Assembly: GCA_003255025.1 (NCBI GenBank)
Contig: QANY01002371.1
Span: 248,001 to 312,000, forward strand
DNA: 64,000 nt
Reading direction: 5' to 3'
Origin: Datisca glomerata
Lineage: Eukaryota > Streptophyta > Magnoliopsida > Cucurbitales > Datiscaceae
Below, piece by piece: positions 10,491-22,675 of this stretch; the stretch's first letter is position 1, and each line of letters begins with the position of its first letter. The notes under the pieces are model-generated. The model had not been told where the DNA came from, did no database searches, and saw only the letters and a program-made list of their open reading frames with translations. The position numbers were made by a program, and so were the translations under genes.

Positions 10491-12066
10491 CCGCTCTAAG
10501 TATGGGAGAAATGAAATTAGGAAAAATAATGTTTTTAAAAAAAAAGAGTTGTCTCGAATACTGGAGAAATTCTTCCTCCATTTTTTTTCTTTTTCCAAAT
10601 CATCATTTGTAAACATTATTCATCATCAATGAAAAGCCTTTTTTCTTTCTTAGTTGACAAATACATATACTTCATCTTCTCAAATTTCCATTATTTCTTA
10701 TTTCTCTCAATTCTAAGATATCATTAATTACTCTTAAAATAACTCAGAAATATAAACTTGGTTAGGTGAAAGCTAATTAAAAAAAGAAAAAAGAATAAAA
10801 TAGAAACTAAGAAAGGCGATCTGAGTACGAGGGGAAATCTGAAAAGTCATCACGAGAAAGTTGGTATGCACATAACGAAGGCTAAAGCACGATTGGAAGA
10901 TTGCAATTAAAGTACAAAAAAGAAGTAAAATGTGGAGAAATTATCCATTTTTTCTTCATCATCGATGTGAAACCGAATACTGGGGCACAAATGAATGAAT
11001 AAGGATGCATCATTTTTTTAAAAGTATGCTCGATACTTCATTGCGAGTCTATGACCTTAGGCCAAGTGATTGATTTGAAGGGTGAAGTATATGGCGACAT
11101 TAGTCAACTTTCAAAAAAATCATCAAATAATTTTTTTACAAATGTTTTCAATCATGCATAACATGCATGCACTCAAAATCACTACTTTGCATTTATATTC
11201 AATAATTACAACGCATAGACATACGTCATATTGATATGTTTTGATGTAATTCAAGTGCATGAATCATTTAAAGATATTCTTTCGAAATCCATACATGACT
11301 TTCCAACATTTAGAGCATGCATTGGTCTAGCTCTTGCACCATATGAAACTTGTAAATATCAAAAATATCATTTTAACATCTTTAGTTTAATCGAACCTAA
11401 ATCGAGTCAAGGTCAAAGCCTGCATCTATCCAGGTCCGTTTCCTTTCAAATATCTAAGTTAAATTAAACCCAAATTTGTCGTGGTTGAAGCCCGGTGTCA
11501 GCGTCTTGTCTATTTCAATTAATATGGTTAAATCGAACTCGCATCGACTCGAGGTCGGAGCCTGCGTCTATCCAAGTCCACACCCTTCCTTTATCTATGG
11601 TTAAATCAAACCCGCATCGGGTCGAGGATGAAGCCTACCTATATTCAGGTCCACGTCATTTCTTTATCTTTGGTTAAATCATACCCGACTTTATCGCGGT
11701 CAAAGGCCAGTGTCAGCGCCTGATCCGTTTCAATTAATATGGTTAAATCGAACCTGCATCGAGTCGAGATCGAAGCCTACGTCTATCCATGTCTGCGTCC
11801 TTTCTTTATCTTAGGTTAAATAGAACCCGACTTTGTTGCGGTCAAAGCCCGATGTCAGCGCCTGGTCCGTTTCAATTTATAGGGTTAAATCAAACCCGAA
11901 TGAGTCGAGGTCGAAGCCTATATCTATCCAGGTCCATTTCATAAGTTCCGTCATTTCATAGAACCCGAATAAGTCAAGGTTTCTATTTCCTTTATCTATA
12001 TAGTTTTTTTTCAATCAAAATACTTATCTACACCTTTGTACATCTTTTAAGCTTAGAAGCGTGAAC
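10491..12066 (+). other. Gypsy-A 3' untranslated region
   Basis: About 1.6 kb between the integrase stop and the polypurine tract has no ORF of note. It contains a degenerate minisatellite (11390-11990). A long, repeat-bearing 3' UTR is known for Tat-type elements. Gypsy-C (62398-63868, minus) has the equivalent region. Confidence 0.8.
11390..11990 (+). repeat. Degenerate 3' UTR minisatellite of Gypsy-A
   Basis: About seven diverged units each contain a GGTTAAAT(C/A)GAACCC core, a GTCGAGGTCGAAGCC-like core and TATCCAGGTCC. Two unit types alternate: one with TGTCAGCGCCTG and one with CTATCCAGGTC. The same vocabulary appears in the highly homogeneous 76 bp array of Gypsy-C and in a two-unit remnant in Gypsy-B (30105-30250). 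Confidence 0.8.
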
Positions 12067-12079
12067 AATGGGGGGCAGC
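12067..12079 (+). other. Polypurine tract of Gypsy-A
   Basis: AATGGGGGGCAGC lies directly before the LTR start TGTAGATACCG. The complementary ACTGCCCCCC is found at the same place in Gypsy-C (62384 on). It is the plus-strand primer for reverse transcription. Confidence 0.8.
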
Positions 12080-12271
12080 TGTAGATACCGTATTTTACCA
12101 GTCCAATACTTTAAAAATACAAAAAAAATTTGCCCATATACTAGTCTAAGGCTATGTGTATGATTTAAAAAATAACCAACGCCTAAAAAATAATAAAATT
12201 TGTCCATGGACTAAAAATAAAAAAAAGGAACAAAAAGACTAAAATTAAAAAAGTGAAGCCCTAAGTTTGCC

Positions 12272-12279
12272 TATAAATA
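12272..12279 (+). promoter_or_regulatory. TATA box of the Gypsy-A LTR
   Basis: TATAAATA lies about 190 bp after the LTR start in a GCCTATAAATAGATTGG context. The same element is present on the minus strand in the nested solo LTR (28134-28141), the Gypsy-B 3' LTR (about 29796-29803) and the Gypsy-C LTR (about 62155-62162). It is the probable Pol II start signal for the element transcript. Confidence 0.65.
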
Positions 12280-12896
12280 GATTGGAGGTCTTCACTTGAA
12301 ATGAGAGATTTGGGAGAGTGAGGAAGAGAAGAGATTTTAGAGAGAGAAATAGAGGTTTTGAGAAAATAGTGAAAAAGAGAAAGAAGAAGAGTTTTCATTT
12401 CTATTCATCTTCCATCTTCTCATTTTTTTTATTAAGCTAGTTCAAATCTCTTAGATTTTAGCTTACAATATATTTTGTTTATTCTAATTAATCATCTCTC
12501 TTCTTCATACTCATGTATTTGATATTTTTTTGTTTCATTTTCATATATAGGTTTGTTTGCTCATTCTTTATCATTTCTCCTATTTTTAATCTTAAGTTTT
12601 ATTTTCATATATTATTTATCTCTCTACAAATTTGATGATGATATGTTTTTGTCATCAACTCAATCAATGAGAATGAGAATAAAATTTTGAGGGGTGTAAA
12701 ATTAACTCAATGTAAATTAACCATTAAATGGGTTGAAAGTGTACATTTGATGAAAAGATCTCCTATGATAATTTCTCATACATAAAAATGCATAAAATAG
12801 AGAGTAAAACCTTTATACGAGATTATGCAAAATATTTAAGCTTTGATTTTTTTTTATGTTCTCACAAGTCTTCTCTTCTTTTTTTTTTTTACCATC

Positions 12897-13320
12897 ATTT
12901 TTGTGACACATGTTTGAACTAGTTACCATCTATGATCATTCCTAGCAATGAAGGAAGAAAGGAAAAATGGTAATTAGTAAACTAAGTGGTAAAAAAAAAT
13001 GGTATATTTATATCCCAAATAAAAATTATTTTATTTTGAAAGTTCTATGAATTTTCTTTAGTGGCACTTGTTTAAACTAGTTATCATCCATGGTCATTCC
13101 TAGTAATGAAGGAAGAAAGGGAAAATGATAATTAGTGAACTAAGTAGTCCAAAATAAAAAAAATGGTATATTTATATCTCAAACAAAATTATTTATTTAT
13201 TTTTAGTGACACTTGTTTAAATTAGTTATCATTCATGATCATTCTTTTGCTATTTGATTAGCATTGGGTGAAAAAATAAAAAATGGTAATTAATAGACCA
13301 TATAGTAAAAAAAAGTATGC
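12897..13320 (+). repeat. Three-fold tandem module inside the Gypsy-A LTR
   Basis: Each unit contains TGTTTAAACTAGTTATCATC or a close variant, then a CATTCCTAG-AATGAAGGAAG stretch and AATGGTATATTTATATC. The other LTRs of the family in the window have one copy (for example near 27420-27510 and 61440-61540 on -). This accounts for much of the length difference. Confidence 0.75.
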
Positions 13321-13455
13321 TCATGCTAATTATGTATGAAATTAAGCATTTTTTCATAGATTAATTCATTTTACATATAAAAAATTTATTATTAATTTAT
13401 TTACTAAACAATTATATATACATATATATGTAAAAAAATGACAATTAAAAAAAAG

Positions 13456-13479
13456 ACAGAGGGTGGCGTCACCCTCTGT
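13456..13479 (+). repeat. Perfect hairpin in Gypsy-A LTR
   Basis: A 10 bp arm ACAGAGGGTG (13456-13465), a 4 nt loop and CACCCTCTGT (13470-13479). Other LTRs of the family carry different hairpins at the equivalent place. Confidence 0.85.
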
Positions 13480-14378
13480 AAAATATTTTTTTTTGTATTT
13501 TAATTTTTCTTAATTTTTTTTGTTGTTTAAATTTTATTTTTGTTTTTTTATGTTTGTTTATTTGTCAATTTTTTTCAGTAGATATTATTGGTTTGTTTTA
13601 ATTTATTTATATATATATTTTTAATTATTTCACATCTTGTTTCATTATTTTCACCCTACGTATTCTTTTATTTTTTAAAATTTATCATACATATTTATCA
13701 TCTCTAACATCCCTTTCCATTATTCCTTTTTTTATTTATAGTTTTTATCTCTTTTATTTATTTATGTACTATTATCATATGTCATGGTTGTATGTGATTA
13801 TTATTTTATTTATTTATTATCAGAATTGACGCTCGTAAATTAAAAACATAACAATTCGATTTAAATTTTGTAAATTTTTTAATTTAGTTTTCACTAAAAA
13901 AAATCTGATAACGGACTTTAGAATTGTTGGGATACCAAATTTCACGAGTTACCGAGGTGAGGAGTTATTTTTAGGATACTGAGAGTAACTCCAATAATGC
14001 TTTGATTAAAAAATAATTTTTTAATGGTCTTTATACCACCCGTTGAAGGTAATTTATTTGCTCATTTTTATGATGCAAAATGTATCAAATGGGACATTCA
14101 AAATTGAATTTTATAACATTATTTAAAAATAATAATTTGGATAGTATTTGATTAAATTTGGTAACCATTTTTCATAATGAGCGATGTGGGGTGCTAATAC
14201 CTTCCCCACACGTAAATGACTCCCGAACCAACTTTAAATTTTCACAGACCAAAATATTTGATTTTAAAATTGGGTGACCAATCACGCCCTAAAATGATTG
14301 GTGGCAACTCCGAATTTCTTTTTCTTTTTTAAAAATGATTTTTCAATCGCCGCTCCGCGTCGCATGCACGTTGCGACA

Positions 14379-15150
14379 GCTTAGCGACTCCACTAGGGAA
14401 AAATAATTGGTTTATCAATAGAGAATTAAGCCAAAACTTCATCATATGCTATCCTTTTGTATGATTCTTTGTTTTTTTATTTGATTCATTATTTTTTTTA
14501 ATTCGTGCATGTAGTTGCACATAAGTCTTTTTTTTTACGAAGTATATTTCTTTACATAATTTCTAATTTCACACATATACACTAGCCCTATACCCGAGCT
14601 TTCCTTTTAGGATTAGTGAGAATGAGTAGTGGAATGCTTTTGTGGAACTACGGTTTGCAGGCTCACGAAAGTTCTCACTCAGATCTACCCTTTTGGGATA
14701 TCGTTTGGGGGCCCCTGTTACTCCGTTCGGATAATAGTGAGGACAATATGAGAGCTTATTAAGAGATTTGAGAGTCCAACCACACATGCATTTTATTTTT
14801 AAACCCCATCTAATGACCAATGTTTAATAGAAATAGAGATTATGTTTAATTATTATATCTGATTAATTTTGTTCATGTATATATGTCCTGCGCTATTTAA
14901 ACATTTCTTTTTTCCCTTTGTTTTACTTCTAACTTCATCTTTCTTTTTGCATGCATGCATCATGTTGCGTAATAGGAATGTAGAGAAGTTTCAATTCATT
15001 TATATTTTAGAGACCATGACTTCTACTCCGAGTGTGATAGAAGATCAAGTTACAGTAGCCTAATGGTCTAAGGAAACGCAGAAACAAAAAGGAGTTGTCT
15101 GGAAAAAGCGGATGTCGTTCTTCTACCACCAATCACTAAGATAGAGTTCT
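14379..15150 (+). mobile_element. Primer-site, leader and gag start of a second gypsy copy (A2)
   Basis: The LTR end is followed by GCT and TAGCGACTCCACTAGGG, corresponding to TGGCGACTCCACTGGAGAC after the Gypsy-B 5' LTR. I take this as the tRNA primer site but did not assign the tRNA. A leader of about 600 bp follows. A short frame from ATG at 15018 (MTSTPSVIEDQVTVA) then stops; it is in the position of the gag N-terminus. The copy is cut at about 15150 where LTR sequence resumes. Confidence 0.7.
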
Positions 15151-15437
15151 TACCAAATAAGACATTCAAAATTAAATTTTATATTATTATTTTAAAAAAA
15201 TTGGATTTTATTTGATTAAATTTGGTAACCATTTTTCATAATGGGCGATGTGGGGTGCTAATACTTTCCCCACACGCAAATGACTCCTAAACCAACTTTA
15301 AATTTTCGCAGACCAAAATATTTGATTTTAAATTTGGGTGATCAATCACGCCCTAAAATGATTGATGGCAACTCTGAATTTTTTTTTCCAAAAATGATTT
15401 TTCAATCAATGCTCCGCGTCACATGCACGTTGCGACA
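15151..15437 (+). repeat. 3'-terminal fragment of a gypsy LTR
   Basis: About 287 bp matches the last part of the 12080-14378 LTR (CAAAT-GACATTCAAAATT through GGTAACCATTTTTCATAATG to GCACGTTGCGACA). It lacks the first roughly 2 kb and is followed by unrelated sequence. It is the remaining end of the 3' LTR of copy A2 after a deletion. Confidence 0.85.
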
Positions 15438-17273
15438 GTCATCCATCCAGATCTGGTCGAACTCATTTTAAATTAAAGTAATCTTTTTGCATTAAATTTT
15501 TTCTTACATAATCTGATTTATTTATATATGACTGGACAAACTAGATCAAACAACTTATCTGTTGTCACTAAGCAATGACAGACATCCCTATCATTTTTGA
15601 AATTGAAGAGTTCTCCATGAATGACAATATGATAATGAGGTACAATTTAAAGATTTCGGTTTTTTATCATCCAATCCCATTTCAAGGTGTGGTTAAAAAC
15701 TGCCAACCTGATTTGTAGATTTTGTTTGATGCTTAATAAAGTATTTTCCGGTGGAAAAGAACTAAAGATCTCAATAATTAAATGTAACGAACTTACGCCT
15801 AATAATGCCCAAAATTATGAATTCACTGACTCTGAAGTAACATGGACAAACCTCTATCGGAGCCCGTCACTATTGGATCAATCAATAGGGGCTCGCAGCT
15901 CTAACTTCTTTTTCATTGATTCACCACATCAGGGTATCGTATTGAAAACATTGATCAATTTATTCCTTTTACAGAGTCAAAAACGCCATCCACTTATACA
16001 TATGATTGTTGTTTGTTGGTTGATATATTTTATTTAACAAGTAAATTGTCTATAAATTGGAGCTCTAATTCATTTTCTTTTTCTTCAAAAGCTCCAATTT
16101 CAATAATGTTGAACGCTTCTTAACTTATTGGTATTGAAATTTACGATAACAGATATTAAGGCAAAATGAACAAATAAGTTTGGTTCGATTCTTTTTAGTT
16201 GTTCCGATTCTTCGTTAAACACATTAGATATTCATAAACATTTATGCATGGATTATCAACAACTATCTATATCTTATTTAAGGAAAATAAGTGACTCTGT
16301 GATCTACCATTTCTTAGACAATGAATTTTTTACTTAAATAAAATAAAGATTTCTAAAATAACAAAAGGACATTACATTATCTAGAACACTATTTATAAAA
16401 CAATTATTTATTGTAGATGAAATTTGCTTGTTATTTTGCATGACTAGCTATGAAATATCTAGCGGTGTCAAACGATTTGGCCCGCCACTACATGGCATAA
16501 TTTTCTAGGCACACTTAAGAACATGTGTACAATATTGTTCAAGTAGTATAATAATAAGAAGAGTATCATTCGTCTATTAAATACTAGCGTATAATCTATC
16601 AAATACTAGTGTAATTTATTAATCTATTAAATACTACTATAATTTACTAAATAATGTATTAGATACTAGTGGTTTTTATCGTTGCCCTAATTAATCTATT
16701 AAATGCTAGCGTAATTTAATTGTTTTACTAAAGACTTAATTAATGAAAGAAAGATTGTTAAATGCTGAGATCTAAATTTATAAAATAACAAAGAATTAAT
16801 TAAATAACAGAGGAAAACAATACTAAAGAGCACTTAGACACCTACTTCACCATAGCTAATTCATCCCTAAATCTTTCAAATAAATTAATTGAATCATTTA
16901 ACATCGTAAGATGTTGCTAATCATTTTTCCCGTCCTTACTAATATTCTATTCCCAGATATATTAACTGTATCCACATCTAAATTCTCCTAGATATGAATT
17001 TAGATTGTGAGAACCCTTTTAGATTTATAGAAAATACGTAATGACTAGACAAATAATAATCTCATCTCCCATCAAATTACGTAGCCAAAAGTTCTCTCTG
17101 CAATCAATCACTAGATTTTACGGTAGATCGTCACGGTCCATGAGACACCTCAAACTTTGTGTAACACACAGTCGATGACCCAGAAATAATGATCGATTGC
17201 CATAGCACAATGAGCACATAAAAAACCCAAGCAAGGTTTCCAAGGCAAGCAAGAATTAAATAAAAAAAAAGTC
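15438..17273. other. Non-coding flank without recognised genes
   Basis: AT-rich sequence with a 117-codon open stretch (15687-16037, +) that resembles no family I know. Positions 15722-15857 recur inverted at 45757-45893. A degenerate repeat with the core AATCTATTAAATACTAG is found at about 16570-16720. I see no other feature. Confidence 0.6.
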
Positions 17274-17278
17274 ATCTT

Positions 17279-17649
17279 TGTTGGTGGAGGTGGATAGATT
17301 GAGGTCATTTGTGATCAACCTCATAGAAATTACTTCACACAAAATACTTAGATTAAAAACTTTCAAACAAATGTTTACAATATATAAAAGAACTCACAAA
17401 CACTCTTTGTCACTCTCAAACTCTCTTTATGATTAAGAGAGGTTGTTTCCACTCCATTGCACTTTCACTACTCAACATCCATCAATTTATAGTAGAGGAT
17501 GGAGGGACAAGTTGTAATACAATTTAAATTTTCGCACACACCTTATATGGCCACCCCTAAGAATATGATGGTATAAAGTTTTTATTAGCTCTAAAATTTT
17601 GACCATTTACTTCTTGCTTTCACACTTCAAAGCTTACATGCTTTCATCA
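17279..17649 (-). repeat. Copia-1 3' LTR
   Basis: Read on -, it begins TGATGAAAGC and ends CACCAACA. The polypurine tract is the complement of TCCCCCTTTAA at 17650 on. The LTR contains a TATA-like ACTATAAATTG near 17485-17497. Confidence 0.85.
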
Positions 17650-18126
17650 TCCCCCTTTAAACTTATATTCTTTTTCATCATTCCAAACATTACATTCATT
17701 CTTGAAAATACATCATGCTTGAGGGCATTTGTGAATATGTCAGCGAGCTGATCATATGTTCTGTAAGATATCGGTTCCACTTCTTTATTCTTCGCATGCT
17801 CTCTGATGAAATGATAACGAGTATCAATGCGCTTCCTTTTTTCATGGTACACTAGATTCTTTGCTAGTGCAATCGTTGAACAATTATCAATGTAGATCTT
17901 AGTTGGATCATCTTGTGGAAATCCTAAGCATTTCATCATATTTCTAGGCTATATTCCATGGCAAATTGCTGAGTTGGCAGCAACATACTCGGCTTCACAT
18001 GATGATAGTGTCACAATAGCTTGTTTTTTCTAAGGAAATGTAAATGAAGTATCTCCCATAAAGTAGACAAAACATGTCATACTTTTTCTTTCATCCAAGT
18101 CTCTTCCCCAATCACTATCAGAATAT
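17634..18126 (-). pseudogene. Copia-1 RNase H domain
   Basis: Blocks KIYIDNCSTIALAKNLVYHE and RIDTRYHFIREH (17934-17760) followed by QLADIFTNALK are diagnostic of copia RNase H. The upstream piece 18030-18215 encodes YSDSDWGRDLDERKSM. A frameshift and stops separate the two pieces; the frame runs to 17634. Confidence 0.9.
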
Positions 18127-19197
18127 CTAACAAGTTTGAAATCTTTTGTTGGACGAGTAGAATAAACCATCATTAAGAGTACCTTTAATATACCGAAGTA
18201 TCCTTTTTGCTGCATTCAGATGAGACTGGTCATGAGTCTCCATATACCTACTGACTAGTCCAACTCCATAGAGTATATCTGGTCTAATGCATGTTAGATA
18301 TCTCAAACTTCCAACCAAGCTTTTGAAATAGGTTAGATCAACATCTCCTTGCTCATTCTTCCTTAGTTCTATTTCTGATTCAACATGAATAGTAACATGA
18401 TCACACTTCTCCATGCCAAACTTCTTGAGTATCTCCCTTGCATAGTTACCTTGGGAGATGAAGATTCCTTCCTTACTCTGTTTCACTTCAATGCCGAGAA
18501 AATGACCCATAAGACCAATGTCCACAATTTCAAATTCACAAACCATACTCTCTTTGAAAGAGTCAAACATGGTCGGATTGTTACCTATGAAGACCAAGTC
18601 ATCAACATATAAGCATGCATATAACATACTACCATCAGCTTTTTTCTTCAAGTATAGTGCTTGCTCATAGGGACACTTCTCGAAACCATTATTTTGGAAG
18701 TAAGTATCTATCCTCATGTTCCACGCACGAGGAGCTTGTTTCAATCCGTATAATGCTTTCTTTAGCTTGTACACCTTATTTTCTTGGCCTTTCTTCACAT
18801 ATCCAGGTGGCTGGTCCACATAGATTTCTTCTTCAGAAAACCCATTCAGAAAAGCTAACTTTACATCCAGTTGATAGATCTTCTACCTCTTCTATGCTGC
18901 TAATGATATCAGCAGTCTAATGGTCTTAAGTCTGACAACATTGGTAAAGACTTCTCTATAGTCAATGCATTCTTTCTACTTATAGCCTTGTGCTACAAAT
19001 CTTACTTTGTGTCTTTGGACTACTCCTTGAGCATTTCTCTTTGTTTTATAAACACACTTTACTCCAATAGACTTGTGATTTTCTGAGAGAATAGTCAACT
19101 CCCATGTTTTATTCTTTTCAATTGATTCAATTTCTTCATCCATTGCTCTTCTCCCATTTGTCCTATTTGTTAGCTTTATCAAATCTAAATGGATCAT
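18127..19197 (-). pseudogene. Copia-1 reverse transcriptase
   Basis: A 230-codon open stretch (18127-18819) contains [17 protein letters not shown], the catalytic YVDD box (about 18606-18595) and [16 protein letters not shown]. The N-terminal piece 18976-19197 (MDEEIESIEKNKTWEL, then VRFVAQGYK) is separated from it by stops. Catalytic residues are present. Confidence 0.93.
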
Positions 19198-19229
19198 AAT
19201 TCATCTGAAGACAGAATAACGTAAACTCA

Positions 19230-20386
19230 TCATCATATATTAGATATGTATTCTCATATAAATCTTCTAGATTTGGACCCTTCTTGTCCTCATATCATAC
19301 ATTTCTCTTACCACTAATTTAGGGGTTTCAATTATTCTTGGTGAGGGATGAACATTTTGTGGTTTCCATGACTCTTCTTCTCTTGATTAAGCTGATTCCT
19401 CTTCTTCAACAGTTAGTTCTGCATTCCTGAAAGATTCAGCATTATCCCAACTCCAGGATTCACTTTCTTAAAAAATTACACCTCCGTTGTAGTCTTGGTG
19501 ACTGGGTTGTACAGCTTGTATCCCATGGTTCTGTCACCATATCTAACAAGGATAAACTTCTCTCCTTTATCCTTGAGCTTTGTTCTTATAACTTTTGGAA
19601 TTTTTACATATGCAATGCATCTAAAAACTCTAAGATGACTCACACTTGGCTTGTGAGTACTCCATGCTTCATGAGGTGTCACATTCTCCAAACTTCATGT
19701 GGGACACCGATTTAGTAAATAAACTACACATGAAACTGTTTTAGCCCAAAAACTCTTAGGCAATGACTTTTCCTTCAACATGATCCTAGCCATGTTAAGG
19801 AGTGTACATTTCTTTCTCTCACCTACTCTATTTAGATGTGGAGTGTATGCTGGTGTGAATTGATGTATGACTCCATGTTGCTTCAGGAATCGTTGAAACT
19901 CTTATGAGTTATATTCTTCACCTTGGTATGATCTCAACGTATTGATGCGATAACCACTTTGCTTTTCGACATGAGTTTTAAACTTTTTAAAGTTATCGAA
20001 CATTTATGATTTTCTCTTTAATAAATACATCCAAGTTCTTCTACTGTAATCATCAGTGAATGTGAGAAAATACTTCTTATGCCCGTTTGATTCAAGATTT
20101 AACGGACCATAGACATCACTGTGTACTAATTCAAGTGGTTTCAATGCTCTCCAATTTGCTCACTTTCCAAAGTTGTTTCTGTGTTACTTACTAAGAACAC
20201 AACTGTCACATAGCTCATTAGGATGCTGATATTTGGAAGACCTTTCACCATCTTCTTGCATCCTAGTTGTCTTAGACTCTCAAAATTGAGATGTCCATAT
20301 CTAAGATGCCATAGCCAATCTTTTTCATTGACGATGCTCTTCAAACATTTTGGTGTATCATGATGATTAGCTAATGGAAACATCAT
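19230..20386 (-). pseudogene. Copia-1 GAG-pre-integrase and integrase
   Basis: The piece 20141-20386 carries the pre-integrase motif WHLRYGHLNFESLRQL with downstream Cys residues. The core follows on - with FLKQHGVIHQFTPAYTP, and the third catalytic residue is in the NRVGERKK block (about 19830). The second catalytic Asp, usually in an RSDRGGE-type motif, reads RSYQGEE here (about 19940), so it is lost. The C-terminal piece 19476-19691 has TPHEAWSTHKPSVSHLRVF. There are several stops. Confidence 0.85.
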
Positions 20387-20559
20387 GTTCTTCGTGAGTA
20401 ATCATCTTCCCTCGAGTACTGGTAAATGTTAAGTGCATGTTTTTTAGGCTAATTGATAGCCTTTCTCCAACAGTTATCCAAGGCTTAATATGTCAGTCTT
20501 CATGTTTGGAACATAGTAGACATTGGAGATGAAAGCATGATCACCATCCTTCCGCTTGA

Positions 20560-21703
20560 TTAGAATATCTCATTTTCCTTAGAATGAAACTTTTTAAAGA
20601 TCACCAAATGAAATCTCCCCACGAACTTTCTCGTCAAGTTTGACAAACAAATTCTTGCTTCCAGTCATGTGATTACCGGCTCCAGAATCAAAAAACCAAA
20701 TTCCTTGATTTTGTTCAATTAAGTTGTGTGCCATCAAGCTCATCGAGTCTCCAGCAGCTAATTCTTTCTCTGCAAAGTTAGCTCGGTCATCATTTGGACT
20801 ATTATTGTAACCGTCTTTCTTCCTCTTTCTCTACCTCTTGGGGTATTGTTTTGCTGTCCCTCATGGTTTTGTTGTCCTCTATTGCTTTGCTGCCTTCCAT
20901 AGTTTTGTTGTCCTCTTGGTCCTCTAAAGAATGTTCTTCCACATCTGCTTATAGATTCTGAATTACGAACTCGTCCCCTATGTGATGTCAATGTTCCCCA
21001 TTATGCCTGCCTCTCTGTATTGAGGTGCAGCTTTGACTGCAGTGCTTGTTCCAGGATTTTATCTTCACTTCTTCTTGTTAGTTTCTGCTCATGAGCTTAC
21101 AGTGAACCAAAAAGTTCTTCAACAAACAGAGTCTCTAAATCCTTTCTTTTAAGGCAACAACAGTGTAATCAAATTTTGGATCTAAGGATTGCAAAATTTT
21201 CTCTGAAATTCTCATGTCTGTAAGATTTTCTCCATTCCTTCAGATCTGGTTGGCGACGATCATAACTTGTGTATAAAATTTAGAAATTGATTATGAAGAT
21301 TTCATACGTAAGGATTCAAATTCACCTGTAGAGTTTGAAGGCGAATTCTCCTCACTTTGTCTGCTCCTTTGTATGTCCTGTGAAGAATATCCTAAATTTA
21401 TTGAGATATTTAAGCAAGAGCTATAATTTTGAACGTCGATTCATTAAATCCTTGATAGCTGATAGACTTTGCTTTACAATCTTTCTTTCTGTTAGCTTGA
21501 AGAACTATTTTCTGTGCTTCAGGCAAAGCTCTTTCTTCTTCTTTTGAAGTAGTCTCTCCATACCCATCTGCTATGATGTCCATAACATTTTGAGAGCCTA
21601 GTAAAGCTCTCATTAGAATGCACCAATTGTCGTAGTTGTCTTTGGTGAGTTTTGAAACTTGCACAGAACCGTTGTTTTCTATTTTCAAATTTGAACTTAA
21701 CAA
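20560..21703 (-). pseudogene. Copia-1 gag and protease
   Basis: The gag N-terminus at 21703 (KLTKDNYDNWCILMRALLG) is the usual copia gag opening. An Arg/Gly/Gln-rich nucleocapsid segment lies at 20758-20991 (RGPRGQQNYGRQQSNRGQQN). Protease remnants with the DSGAGNHMTGS motif lie near 20700-20660 in a different frame. Stops and frame changes occur throughout. Confidence 0.85.
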
Positions 21704-22298
21704 ATTTTAAATAGGAGGGAGAATTTGGAAAATCTGACAACGCGGTTAAAATCAGAATTATAAAAAACCTTGGAAATGACTGGTCAGAAATTTTCAGATA
21801 TTCTGGGCTCTTACAAAATATAAAAAACATCAAGGGTCTCTTTGTAATTTTAGAAAGAAGAGGGGTTGTTCTGTAATTTAGAAGAAATACATGGGTGATT
21901 CTGCAAATTTCAAAACTTTGGGGTATTTTGGACATTTTTGAAACTTGAGATGACGTGTCAATGGCGTGGCTACGTAGATGACGTGTCATTGACTTGGCAC
22001 TGTCTGTTGGTTGTGTGGCGAATCACTGAGTGCTGATGTGGCGGACACTAGACTGGTTTTCCCGATAGTCTCTCCAGCAGGATCCCGACAAGTTTGATTT
22101 TTTTTGTTCAAATTTTGACCGACTATAGATTCTTCGTATGAACTTTATTTGAGCTGAGTTTTAGCTCGTTTTGATCGTATGAATGAGGGAAACACTCTGA
22201 AATGTTCATAACTGAATTCTGGGTAACTAGAGTTTTTAAGAAATTCGGGAAATACTCTTTTCTTTCTTTCTAGACCTCCTAAGTGTTTTGATACTACT

Positions 22299-22670
22299 TT
22301 TGGTGGACGTGGATGGATTGAGGTCACTTGTGGTAAACCTCAGAGAGACCAATTCATACAAATTACTTGGATTAAAAAACTTTCAAACAAAAACTCACAA
22401 TATAGAAGAGAAAATTCACAAACATTCTTTGTCTCTCTCAAACTCTCTTTATGATTCAGAGAAGTTATTTCCACTCCACTGCACTTTCTCTACTCATCAT
22501 CCATCTATTTATAGTAGAGGATAGAGAGACAAGTTGCAATACAATTCAAATTTTCACACACACTTCCTATGACCACCCCTAAGAATAGGATGGTGTAAAG
22601 TCTTTACTAGCTCTAAAATTTTGACTTTTTACTTCTAACTTTCACACTTAAAGTTTACTTACTTTCAACA
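22299..22670 (-). repeat. Copia-1 5' LTR with adjacent primer site
   Basis: On - it starts TGTTGAAAGTAAG and ends CACCAAA. The following TAGTATCAAAACACTT matches the usual copia site complementary to initiator tRNA-Met (TGGTATCA...) with changes. A leader of about 600 bp separates it from gag. TATA-like CTATAAATAG lies near 22504-22513. Confidence 0.85.
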
Positions 22671-22675
22671 ATCTC

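Larger units (their letters stand above)
1..14378 (+). mobile_element. Gypsy-A: decayed Ty3/gypsy retrotransposon, Tat lineage, 5' end outside window
   Basis: Domains run gag, protease, RT, RNase H, second (plant-type) RNase H, integrase, long 3' UTR, polypurine tract and LTR, all on the + strand. The extra RNase H between RNase H and integrase is the known hallmark of the Tat group (Ogre/Retand/Tat). Every domain carries stops or frameshifts, so the copy cannot be autonomous. About 4.1 kb of plastid DNA splits its gag. Gypsy-B (25774-38150) and Gypsy-C (60419-64000) are relatives on the opposite strand; Gypsy-B preserves the gag sequence lost on both sides of the plastid insert. Confidence 0.92.
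12080..14378 (+). repeat. Gypsy-A LTR (2299 bp), shared by two element bodies
   Basis: The LTR starts TGTAGATACCG and ends CGTTGCGACA. It is preceded by a polypurine tract and followed by GCTTAGCGACTCCACTAGGG, which resembles the primer site of the family. It therefore serves as 3' LTR of the element on its left and 5' LTR of a second body on its right. It is longer than the inner solo LTR (2058 bp) and the Gypsy-C LTR (1965 bp), partly because a module of about 150 bp is present three times (12897-13320). Confidence 0.9.
17279..22670 (-). mobile_element. Copia-1: full-length, inactive Ty1/copia retrotransposon
   Basis: Two LTRs (17279-17649 and 22299-22670) flank gag, protease, integrase, RT and RNase H in copia order on the minus strand. 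The 5 bp flanks are ATCTT (17274-17278) and ATCTC (22671-22675), a target-site duplication with one mismatch. All domains have stops or frameshifts. The LTRs differ at many positions by eye, so insertion is not recent. Confidence 0.93.

Noticed and set aside
13456..13479. Rho-independent terminator
   Set aside because: Hairpin lies inside a plant retrotransposon LTR; bacterial termination does not apply.
18615..18920. 101-codon plus-strand frame over Copia-1 RT
   Set aside because: Antisense shadow of the RT gene on the minus strand.
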